8,940 nt of DNA from Comamonas sp. lk (lineage in GTDB: Bacteria > Pseudomonadota > Gammaproteobacteria > Burkholderiales > Burkholderiaceae_C): positions 1 through 8,940 of the forward strand of contig CAMDKE010000097.1 of NCBI GenBank assembly GCA_945901215.1. The letters run 5' to 3'. This document shows positions 1 through 5,932 of this stretch, piece after piece. A program made the position numbers and the translations under genes. The notes below the pieces were generated by a model, which worked only from the letters and a program-made list of their open reading frames with translations, did no database searches and was not told the DNA's origin. The number at the start of each line of letters is the position of its first letter. The first letter of the stretch is position 1.

Positions 1-510
1 GGCGGGGGCATGACGGCGGTGGACGCGGCCGTGCAGTCCAAAAAGCTGGGCGCTCAATCGGTGAGCATGGTGTACCGCCGTGGTGCGTCTGAGATGGGCG
101 CCTCGCACCACGAACAGGCATGGGCACTAGAAAACGGCGTGCACATCCACCATTGGGCCAGCCCAACCCAGCTGCTGGCCGACGGCGGCCAGATCAGCGG
201 CGTGCAATTTGGCCGTATGCACATGGCCGACGGCAAGTTGGGCGCCACCGGCGAACACTTTGTACTAGAGGCGGACCTGGTGCTCAAGGCCATTGGCCAA
301 ACCCTGGTGGCCCAGCCCCTGGGCAGCGCGCTCGAACTCAAGGGTGGGCGCATCCTGACCGACGCCGAAGGCCAGACCTCCCACGCCAAGGTGTGGGCCG
401 GCGGCGACTGCCGCTTTGGCGGGCGCGACCTGACGGTTGAAGCCGTAGAGCACGGCAAGGTGGCCGCCCATTCCATCCATTCGGCCATCCAACAAGCCAT
501 TCACGCCTGA
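1..510 (+). CDS. preT: PreT, NAD(P)H/FAD subunit of dihydropyrimidine dehydrogenase (C-terminal part, truncated by window start)
   Basis: This is the electron-input subunit of bacterial dihydropyrimidine dehydrogenase. It takes electrons from NAD(P)H and passes them by way of FAD and Fe-S clusters to PreA. The frame is open from base 1, so the N-terminal Fe-S and first FAD segments lie upstream. The visible 169 codons begin inside a glycine-rich dinucleotide-binding turn (GGGMTAVDAA) of the GltD/DPD type. Near the C-terminus is the FAD-contacting signature around WAGGDC, then GGRDLTVEAVEHGKVAA, typical of the glutamate synthase small subunit/PreT family. The TGA is at 508-510, and preA starts 19 nt later, so the two are surely co-transcribed. 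A GltD-like oxidoreductase of another system would look similar in this fragment; the adjacent preA makes PreT the clear choice. Confidence 0.94.
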   Translation, partial: GGGMTAVDAAVQSKKLGAQSVSMVYRRGASEMGASHHEQAWALENGVHIHHWASPTQLLADGGQISGVQFGRMHMADGKLGATGEHFVLEADLVLKAIGQTLVAQPLGSALELKGGRILTDAEGQTSHAKVWAGGDCRFGGRDLTVEAVEHGKVAAHSIHSAIQQAIHA

Positions 511-529
511 ACCCGCGAAAGTACACCCC

Positions 530-1837
530 ATGGCAAATTTGCAATCCTCCTTCGCGGGCATCCACAGCCCCAACCCGTTTTGGCTGGCGTCCGCGCCGCC
601 CACCGACAAGGCCTACAACGTCAACCGCGCTTTCGAAGCCGGCTGGGGTGGCGTGGTCTGGAAGACGCTGGGCGAGGCGGGCCCGCCCATCGTCAACGTC
701 AGCGGCCCGCGCTACGGCGCGCTGCACACGCCCGACCGGCGGCTGATGGGGTTTAACAACATCGAGCTCATCACCGACCGCGACCTGGAAATTAACTTAC
801 GCGAGATTGCCGAGGTCAAACGCCTCTGGCCCGACCGCGCCATGGTGGTGTCGCTGATGGTGCCTTGCGAGGAAGCATCGTGGAAGGCTATATTGCCGCG
901 CGTGGAGGACACGGGCGCTGACGGCATCGAACTCAACTTTGGCTGCCCGCACGGCATGAGCGAGCGCGGCATGGGCGCGGCTGTGGGCCAGGTGCCCGAG
1001 TACATCGAGATGGTGACGCAGTGGTGCAAGCAATACGGCCGCCTGCCGGTGATCGTGAAGCTCACGCCCAACATCACCGACATCCGCCACCCCGCGCGTG
1101 CTGCAAAAAAAGGCGGGGCCGACGCGGTGTCGCTGATCAACACGATCAACTCCATCATCGGCGTGGACCCGTATTCGCTGACCATGAGCCCTTCCACCGG
1201 CGGCAAAGGCTCGCACGGCGGCTACTGCGGCCCGGCGGTCAAACCCATTGCCTTGAACATGGTGGCCGAGATTGCCCGCGACCCGCAAACAGCAGGCCTA
1301 CCTATCTCGGGCATAGGCGGCGTGGGCAACTGGCGCGACGCACTGGACTACCTGGCGCTGGGCGCGGGTAATGTGCAGGTGTGTACCGCGGCCATGGTTT
1401 ATGGCTTCAAGATCGTTCAAGAGATGACCGACGGCCTGTCGAACTACATGGACGAGATGGGATTTACGGCGGTGACCGACATCGTCGGCAAGGCGCTGCC
1501 CACGGTGTCTGACTGGCGCTACCTGAACCTGAACCACATTACCAAAGCGGTGATCAACCAAGACAGCTGCATCCAGTGCGGGCGCTGCTACATTGCGTGC
1601 GAAGACACCTCGCACCAGGCCATTACCGCCAGCAAAGACGGCAAACGCCACTTTGAAGTTAAGGACGATGAATGCGTGGGCTGCAACCTGTGCGTCACCG
1701 TCTGCCCGGTGGTCGACTGCATCACCCTGCGCGACCTCTCGCCAGGCGAAATGGACGAGCGCACCGGCAAACCTGTGCAAGCCGCCCACGGCGACTGGAC
1801 CAGCCACCCCAATAACCCCATGCGCGCCGACGCCTAG
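530..1837 (+). CDS. preA: PreA, catalytic subunit of NAD-dependent dihydropyrimidine dehydrogenase
   Basis: PreA reduces uracil and thymine to the 5,6-dihydro forms, the first step of reductive pyrimidine breakdown in the cytoplasm. The protein is 435 aa. Residues 1 to about 320 form a dihydroorotate-dehydrogenase-like FMN barrel. The active-site loop GCPHGMSERGMG (about 138-149) carries C139 and H141, equivalent to the general-acid Cys671 and His673 of mammalian DPD. KLTPNITDI (177-185) and GIGGVGNWRDAL (261-272) match FMN/substrate segments of that barrel. The C-terminus is a two-[4Fe-4S] ferredoxin module: C347, C350, C353, C357 and C382, C385, C388, C392. The start at 530 has a weak GAAAG 8 nt upstream and the expected family N-terminus. 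The gene follows preT by 19 nt. In animals the same two units are fused in one polypeptide; here they are separate, as in E. coli. Confidence 0.97.
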   Translation: MANLQSSFAGIHSPNPFWLASAPPTDKAYNVNRAFEAGWGGVVWKTLGEAGPPIVNVSGPRYGALHTPDRRLMGFNNIELITDRDLEINLREIAEVKRLWPDRAMVVSLMVPCEEASWKAILPRVEDTGADGIELNFGCPHGMSERGMGAAVGQVPEYIEMVTQWCKQYGRLPVIVKLTPNITDIRHPARAAKKGGADAVSLINTINSIIGVDPYSLTMSPSTGGKGSHGGYCGPAVKPIALNMVAEIARDPQTAGLPISGIGGVGNWRDALDYLALGAGNVQVCTAAMVYGFKIVQEMTDGLSNYMDEMGFTAVTDIVGKALPTVSDWRYLNLNHITKAVINQDSCIQCGRCYIACEDTSHQAITASKDGKRHFEVKDDECVGCNLCVTVCPVVDCITLRDLSPGEMDERTGKPVQAAHGDWTSHPNNPMRADA

Positions 1838-1893
1838 GTTCACAATGGCATTACGCTCTAAGCCCTGATCCATTTCCCTTTCAATTGACCTCT

Positions 1894-1899
1894 GAAGGA
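1894..1899 (+). promoter_or_regulatory. Ribosome binding site for dihydropyrimidinase, fixing the start at 1906
   Basis: GAAGGA lies 6 nt before the ATG at 1906. An in-frame TTG at 1885 would add seven residues (MTSEGLF), but it lies upstream of this Shine-Dalgarno sequence and would bury it inside the coding region. The ATG start also gives the usual hydantoinase N-terminus, MTSLLIRGGTVVNAD. Confidence 0.8.
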
Positions 1900-1905
1900 C
1901 TCTTT

Positions 1906-3348
1906 ATGACAAGCCTATTGATTCGTGGTGGCACCGTGGTTAACGCCGACCGCGCCTTTGTTGCCGACGTGCTGACCCAAGACGGAAAAATCACCGCAGT
2001 AGGTGAAAACCTCACAGTGCCCGCAGGCGCCACCGTGGTGGACGCGCTGGGCCAGTACGTGATGCCCGGCGGCATTGACCCGCACACGCACATGCAACTG
2101 CCCTTTATGGGCACCACCACCATGGACGACTTTTACACCGGCACGGCGGCGGGCTTGGCCGGGGGCAACACCACCATCATCGACTTTGTGATTCCCAACC
2201 CCCAGCAAAGCCTGCTAGAGGCCTACCGGGACTGGCGCGGTTGGGCTGAAAAGTCAGCCGGCGATTACAGCTTTCATGTGGCCATCACCTGGTGGAGCGA
2301 GCAGGTGCGCCAAGAGATGGGTACGCTGGTGCAAAACGAGGGCGTGAACAGCTTCAAGCACTTTATGGCCTACAAAAACGCCATCATGTGCGATGACGAA
2401 ACGCTGGTAAACAGCTTCAAACGCGCACTCGAACTCGGCGCCATGCCCACGGTGCACGCTGAGAACGGTGAGTTGGTGTATTTGCTACAAAAACAGGTCG
2501 CCGACATGGGCATCACCGGCCCCGAAGGCCACCCGCTGTCGCGCCCGCCCATGGTCGAAGGCGAAGCCGCCAACCGCGCCATTGCGATTGCCGATGTGCT
2601 CAATGTGCCAATTTATGTGGTCCATGTGAGTTGCATTGAGTCGGCTGAGGCGATTGCCCGCGCCCGCTCGCGGGGCCAGCGCGTCTACGGCGAAGTGCTG
2701 GCGGGTCACTTGGTGGTGGACGACAGCGTCTACCGCCACCCAGACTTTGCCACCGCGGCGGCCCACGTAATGAGCCCGCCCTTTCGCAGCAAAGAAAACC
2801 AGGAGTTTTTGTGGCGCGGCCTGCAAAGCGGCAACCTGCACACCACCGCCACCGACCACTGCACGTTCTGTGCTGCGCAAAAGGCGGCGGGCAAAGACGA
2901 TTTCTCCAAAATCCCCAACGGATGCGGCGGCGTGGAAGAGCGCCTGGCGGTGATATGGGACGCCGGTGTGAACACCGGGCGCCTCACGCCCAGCGAGTTT
3001 GTGGCCATTACCTCAGCCAACACCGCCAAGCTGTTCAACCTCTACCCACAAAAGGGCAGTGTTTCGGTGGGCGCCGACGCCGACCTGGTGGTGTGGGACC
3101 CGGCGGGCACCAAGACTTTGTCGGCGGCGACCCAGCACAGCAAAGGCGACTTCAATATTTTTGAGGGTCGGACCGTGCGGGGTATTCCTAGCCACACTAT
3201 CAGCCGGGGCGAATTGGTGTTTGTCCAGGGGGATTTGAGAGCGGTGCGTGGTGCGGGGCAGTATGTGAAGCGGCCGGCGTTTAGCTCGAATTTTGCAGCG
3301 TCGCGCTTGCGGGCTGAAGCTTTGAGGCCTTCGGCTGTGGTTCGGTGA
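1906..3348 (+). CDS. hydA: Dihydropyrimidinase (D-hydantoinase family)
   Basis: This cytoplasmic zinc enzyme opens dihydrouracil or dihydrothymine to N-carbamoyl-beta-alanine or N-carbamoyl-beta-aminoisobutyrate, the second pathway step. The 480-aa length is usual for the family. It is a cyclic amidohydrolase with a beta-sandwich of the two termini around a TIM barrel. All metal ligands are visible: H60 and H62 (DPHTH), K151 (carboxylated bridging lysine in FKHFMAYK), H184 (VHAENG), H240 (VVHVS) and D317 (ATDH). Y156 matches the substrate-gating tyrosine of known hydantoinases. S290 and N338 sit where the substrate ring-amide contacts fall. The gene starts 68 nt after preA; no structure was seen in that gap, so one transcript is likely. 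A stand-alone hydantoinase role for 5-substituted hydantoins cannot be excluded by sequence, but the preTA context favours dihydropyrimidines. Confidence 0.95.
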   Translation: MTSLLIRGGTVVNADRAFVADVLTQDGKITAVGENLTVPAGATVVDALGQYVMPGGIDPHTHMQLPFMGTTTMDDFYTGTAAGLAGGNTTIIDFVIPNPQQSLLEAYRDWRGWAEKSAGDYSFHVAITWWSEQVRQEMGTLVQNEGVNSFKHFMAYKNAIMCDDETLVNSFKRALELGAMPTVHAENGELVYLLQKQVADMGITGPEGHPLSRPPMVEGEAANRAIAIADVLNVPIYVVHVSCIESAEAIARARSRGQRVYGEVLAGHLVVDDSVYRHPDFATAAAHVMSPPFRSKENQEFLWRGLQSGNLHTTATDHCTFCAAQKAAGKDDFSKIPNGCGGVEERLAVIWDAGVNTGRLTPSEFVAITSANTAKLFNLYPQKGSVSVGADADLVVWDPAGTKTLSAATQHSKGDFNIFEGRTVRGIPSHTISRGELVFVQGDLRAVRGAGQYVKRPAFSSNFAASRLRAEALRPSAVVR

Positions 3349-3374
3349 TGCTGGTGTTTGCCCCCATCCCCCAG

Positions 3375-3401
3375 CCCCTTACCCCCAGTGGGGGCAAGGG
3401 G
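3375..3401. repeat. GC-rich REP-like palindrome, possibly also a terminator
   Basis: Arms CCCCTTACCCCC (3375-3386) and GGGGGCAAGGGG (3390-3401) form a 12-position stem with one A-C mismatch (3381/3395) and an AGT loop. The palindrome lies 26 nt after the dihydropyrimidinase stop. A TTTT run at 3404-3407 follows, so it could act as a Rho-independent terminator or an mRNA 3'-end stabiliser. The C-rich flank (3361-3372) and the overall pattern resemble dispersed palindromic repeats between genes in beta- and gammaproteobacteria; that resemblance is from memory and needs a genome search. The rest of the 171-nt gap (3402-3519) holds a T6 run at 3458-3463 and no convincing promoter. Confidence 0.65.
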
Positions 3402-3519
3402 AGTTTTAACAGCCCATTTGGTGGCGTCACTTCGGCTGCGCTTTTACGGCTCGGTGCTTTTTTGGATTTAGGCTGAACATCGGTCTGCCTTGCAATGACC
3501 AATTTTTGAGGAAACCAAC

Positions 3520-4773
3520 ATGACTGCAACAACCGTGGACATTTCTACCATTCGTATCAACGGCGAACGCTTGTGGGCGTCGCTGATGGAGTTGGCGCAA
3601 ATCGGCGCGACCCAAAAAGGCGGCGTCTGTCGCTTGACGCTCACCGACCTGGACAAGCAGGGGCGCGATCTGGTCACCCGCTGGGCGCGCGAGGCGGGCA
3701 TGACCGTCACCATCGACAAAATCGGCAACGGCTTTATGCGCCGCGCCGGGCGCAACAACAGCTTGCCACCCATCATGACCGGCAGCCACATCGACACCCA
3801 GCCCACCGGCGGCAAGTTTGATGGCAACTACGGCGTACTGGCCGGTATTGAAGTGGTGCGCACCCTGAACGACTTGGGGATTGAAACCGAGGCGCCGATT
3901 GAGGTGGCGTTTTGGACCAACGAAGAAGGCTCGCGCTTTGTGCCGGTGATGATGGGCTCGGGCGTGTTTGCCAAAGCCTTTACGCTGGAGCATGCGTACG
4001 CGGCCACCGACACCGAGGGCAAGAGCGTGGAGGCTGAGCTGGCGCGGATCGGCTACATAGGGGACCAAGAACCCGGCGACCACCCGATTGGCGCGTATTT
4101 TGAGACGCACATCGAACAAGGCCCAGTGCTAGAGGACAACGACATCACCATCGGCGTGGTCCAAGGCGTATTGGGTATCCGTTGGTTTGACTGCACCGTG
4201 ACCGGCATGGAAGCCCACGCCGGCCCCACGCCCATGGCGCTGCGCCGCGACGCTCTGCAGGTAGCCACGCACATCATGCAAGAGGTAGTGGCCAGCGCCC
4301 TGCGCCACGCGCCGCATGGCCGGGGCACCGTGGGCATGGTGCAGGTGCACCCCAACAGCCGCAACGTGATTCCGGGGCGCGTCAAGTTCAGCATCGACCT
4401 GCGCAACGCCACTGACGCACTGGTGGACCAGATGGCCGACGAAGTGAAAGCCTTTGCCGCGCGCATGGCCGCCCAGACCGGGCTGGACGTGAAGATCGAG
4501 CTGGTATCCAGCTACTCGGCCATCGGCTTTCATGCCGACTGCATTGAGGCCGTGGCCCGCGCAGCGGCCAAGCTGGGCTACTCGAACATGCCGGTGGTCT
4601 CGGGCGCAGGGCACGACGCGGTGTACATGTCCAAGCTGGCCTCCAGCGGCATGATTTTTATCCCCTGCAAGGACGGCATCAGCCACAACGAGATTGAAGA
4701 CGCCAAGCCCGAGCACATCTCGGCAGGCTGCAATGTGCTGTTACACGCGATGCTGGAGCGTGCGGGCACCTGA
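3520..4773 (+). CDS. M20-family Zn-dependent amidohydrolase, probable beta-ureidopropionase (N-carbamoyl-beta-alanine amidohydrolase)
   Basis: This enzyme probably removes the carbamoyl group from N-carbamoyl-beta-alanine, giving beta-alanine, CO2 and ammonia, the third pathway step. The 417-aa product belongs to the bacterial group holding N-carbamoyl-L-amino acid hydrolases, allantoate amidohydrolases and yeast-type beta-alanine synthase. The di-metal site is complete: H90 (GSHIDT), D101 (GGKFDGNYG), E136 with base E135 (TNEEGSRF), H197 (ETHIEQG) and H389 (ISHNE). The dimer-contact lid segment GMEAHAGPTPM (229-239) supplies H233, and DLRN supplies R295. A strong GAGGAAA (3508-3514) precedes the ATG. 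The 171-nt gap upstream contains the REP-like palindrome, so transcription from the upstream genes may be reduced here. L-carbamoylase or allantoate activity cannot be excluded from sequence; pathway context decides the call. Confidence 0.88.
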   Translation: MTATTVDISTIRINGERLWASLMELAQIGATQKGGVCRLTLTDLDKQGRDLVTRWAREAGMTVTIDKIGNGFMRRAGRNNSLPPIMTGSHIDTQPTGGKFDGNYGVLAGIEVVRTLNDLGIETEAPIEVAFWTNEEGSRFVPVMMGSGVFAKAFTLEHAYAATDTEGKSVEAELARIGYIGDQEPGDHPIGAYFETHIEQGPVLEDNDITIGVVQGVLGIRWFDCTVTGMEAHAGPTPMALRRDALQVATHIMQEVVASALRHAPHGRGTVGMVQVHPNSRNVIPGRVKFSIDLRNATDALVDQMADEVKAFAARMAAQTGLDVKIELVSSYSAIGFHADCIEAVARAAAKLGYSNMPVVSGAGHDAVYMSKLASSGMIFIPCKDGISHNEIEDAKPEHISAGCNVLLHAMLERAGT

Positions 4774-4797
4774 AAGATCGGTAACGAAAAAATCAAC

Positions 4798-4833
4798 GGG
4801 CGTTTCGCCCTTGTCAGTGGCTGCTGAAGCAGC
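4798..4833 (+). other. Two small hairpins in the gap before the binding-protein gene
   Basis: The 95-nt gap 4774-4868 holds two perfect 5-bp stems: GGGCG/CGCCC (4798-4802 and 4806-4810, loop TTT) and GCTGC/GCAGC (4820-4824 and 4829-4833, loop TGAA). A T-rich stretch (GTTTGTTTTGC, 4834-4844) follows the second. Together they could be a weak terminator after the amidohydrolase gene or a leader structure of the transporter mRNA. On the opposite strand the first stem is followed by a T6 run. No convincing -35/-10 pair was found between them and the next start. The evidence is structural only. Confidence 0.4.
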
Positions 4834-4868
4834 GTTTGTTTTGCTAGTGTTTTTACCTTGGAGAATCT

Positions 4869-5873
4869 ATGTCCCTAAAAATTTCCCGCCGTAACACCGT
4901 GGCTCTGGCTGCGCTGGCAAGTGTTTGCTTGATGGCGCCTGGCTTGGCGCAGGCACAAGCCAAGCCCAAAGTCGCAGGTATTTATACCGTGCCCTTCGAG
5001 CAGCAATGGGCCGGGCGTCTGCACACCGCGCTCAAAGCAGCAGAAGCACGTGGCGATATCGAATACAAAGCCAGCGAAAACGTGTCCAATGCCGACTACG
5101 AGCGCGTGATGCGCGAGTACGCCACGGCCGGCAACACACTGATCGTGGGTGAAGCCTTCGCAGTCGAAGCTGCGGCTCGCAAGGTCGCCAAAGACTTCCC
5201 CAAAGTGTCGTTCCTCATGGGATCAAGCGGTAAACCCGCAGCGCCTAACTTCAGCGTATTTGACAATTACATCCAAGAGCCTGCGTACCTGTCTGGCATG
5301 GTCGCTGGCGGAATGACCAAGAGCAACAAAATTGGCATGGTCGGGGGCTTTCCTATTCCAGAAGTCAACCGCCTGATGAATGCCTTTATGGCGGGTGCCT
5401 TAGAGGTCAACCCAAAAATCGAATTCAGCGTGAGCTTTATCAACAGCTGGTTTGACCCACCCAAGGCCAAAGAAGCTGCATTTGCCATGATCGACAAGGG
5501 TGCTGACGTGCTGTATGCCGAGCGCTTTGGCGTCTCGGACGCGGCCAAGGAAAAAGGCAAGCTGGCCATTGGCAACGTGATCAACACCCAGGCCCAGTAC
5601 CCCGACACCGTGGTGGCCTCGGCCATGTGGCACTTTGAGCCATCGGCTGATCGCGCCATCAAGCTGGTGAAAGAAGGCAAGTTCACTGCCGAAGACTACG
5701 GCCAGTATTCGATGATGAAATACAAGGGCTCGTCCCTGGCGCCATTGGGCACGTTTGAGAAGAAAGTGCCCGCCGATATCGTGGCCAAGATGACGGCCAA
5801 AGAAAAGGCTATCCTGGAAGGAAAGTTCACAGTCAAGGTGGACGATAACCAGCCCAAGTCCACCGCCAAATGA
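4869..5873 (+). CDS. BMP-family (PnrA-like) ABC transporter periplasmic substrate-binding protein
   Basis: This is the periplasmic receptor of an ABC importer in the basic-membrane-protein/PnrA family, whose known members bind nucleosides or nucleobases. The 334-aa precursor has a signal peptide: basic MSLKISRRN, a hydrophobic stretch at about 10-25, and probable signal-peptidase I cleavage after A29 or A31 (LAQAQA/KPK). C20 is not in a proper lipobox, so a soluble periplasmic protein is more likely than a lipoprotein. Mature-protein features typical of the fold include VAGIYTVPFEQQWAG (35-49), the EPAYLSGMVAG segment (137-147), KIGMVGGFPIPEVNR (154-168), the GADVLYAE segment (211-218) and SAMWHFEP (251-258). 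W47, F161, W194, F220 and W254 are candidate ligand-stacking aromatics (inference). GGAG ends 5 nt before the ATG. The downstream ATPase and permeases complete the importer; adjacency to pyrimidine catabolism suggests a pyrimidine ligand. Confidence 0.93.
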   Translation: MSLKISRRNTVALAALASVCLMAPGLAQAQAKPKVAGIYTVPFEQQWAGRLHTALKAAEARGDIEYKASENVSNADYERVMREYATAGNTLIVGEAFAVEAAARKVAKDFPKVSFLMGSSGKPAAPNFSVFDNYIQEPAYLSGMVAGGMTKSNKIGMVGGFPIPEVNRLMNAFMAGALEVNPKIEFSVSFINSWFDPPKAKEAAFAMIDKGADVLYAERFGVSDAAKEKGKLAIGNVINTQAQYPDTVVASAMWHFEPSADRAIKLVKEGKFTAEDYGQYSMMKYKGSSLAPLGTFEKKVPADIVAKMTAKEKAILEGKFTVKVDDNQPKSTAK

Positions 5874-5900
5874 CAGGTGCGCTGAGCTGACTGCAACCAG

Positions 5901-5932
5901 AAACACACCCCACACCACGGGGTGTGTTTTTT
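5901..5932 (+). terminator. Intra-operon Rho-independent terminator/attenuator abutting the ATPase start codon
   Basis: AAACACACCCC (5901-5911) pairs perfectly over 11 bp with GGGGTGTGTTT (5919-5929) across a 7-nt loop. The T tract 5927-5932 runs straight into the ATG at 5933. This has the form of an intrinsic terminator placed 27 nt after the binding-protein stop codon. It would let most transcripts end after the binding protein, giving the excess of receptor over membrane parts usual in ABC importers. It also locks up the only Shine-Dalgarno-like bases for the ATPase gene. Partial read-through must occur, because the ATPase and permease genes have no other visible promoter. Confidence 0.85.
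5919..5924 (+). promoter_or_regulatory. Shine-Dalgarno-like GGGGTG of the ATPase gene, sequestered in the hairpin
   Basis: The only purine-rich element near the ATG at 5933 is GGGG (5919-5922), ending 10 nt before the start codon. All four G residues lie in the right arm of the 5901-5929 stem. Translation of the ATPase would therefore depend on opening of the hairpin in read-through transcripts, or start inefficiently. A GTG at 5924, in frame and also inside the stem, would add MFF; the ATG start gives the usual family N-terminus. Confidence 0.5.

Noticed and set aside
1845..1868. Tiny ATG frame between preA and the dihydropyrimidinase gene
   Set aside because: Seven codons (MALRSKP), no ribosome binding site and no leader-peptide features such as repeated regulatory codons or a following hairpin.
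1885..1905. TTG at 1885 as an upstream start of dihydropyrimidinase
   Set aside because: The Shine-Dalgarno GAAGGA (1894-1899) lies downstream of the TTG and 6 nt before the ATG at 1906, which also gives the family N-terminus.
3462..3519. Possible promoter for the amidohydrolase gene (TTGGAT at 3462)
   Set aside because: No -10-like hexamer at a 16-18 nt spacing (the expected place reads CTGCCT); too weak to annotate.
3427..4119. Long open frame (230 codons) on the minus strand across the REP-like gap and the amidohydrolase gene
   Set aside because: It is antisense to a gene with complete catalytic motifs, has low-complexity His/Arg/Gly-rich content typical of GC-rich shadow frames, and part of it is translated palindromic repeat.
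4811..4850. Possible promoter for the binding-protein gene (TTGTCA at 4811)
   Set aside because: The T-rich sequence at the expected -10 position (GTTTGT) is a poor match, and the better TAGTGT lies about 28 nt away.
4874..4905. Twin-arginine export signal in the binding protein (SRR at residues 6-8)
   Set aside because: The residues after RR (NTVAL) do not match the Tat consensus (xFLK); an ordinary Sec signal peptide explains the N-terminus.
4926..4931. Lipoprotein cysteine C20 in the binding-protein leader
   Set aside because: The residue before the cysteine is Val and the hydrophobic core continues past it; AQA-type signal-peptidase I sites follow at residues 29-31.
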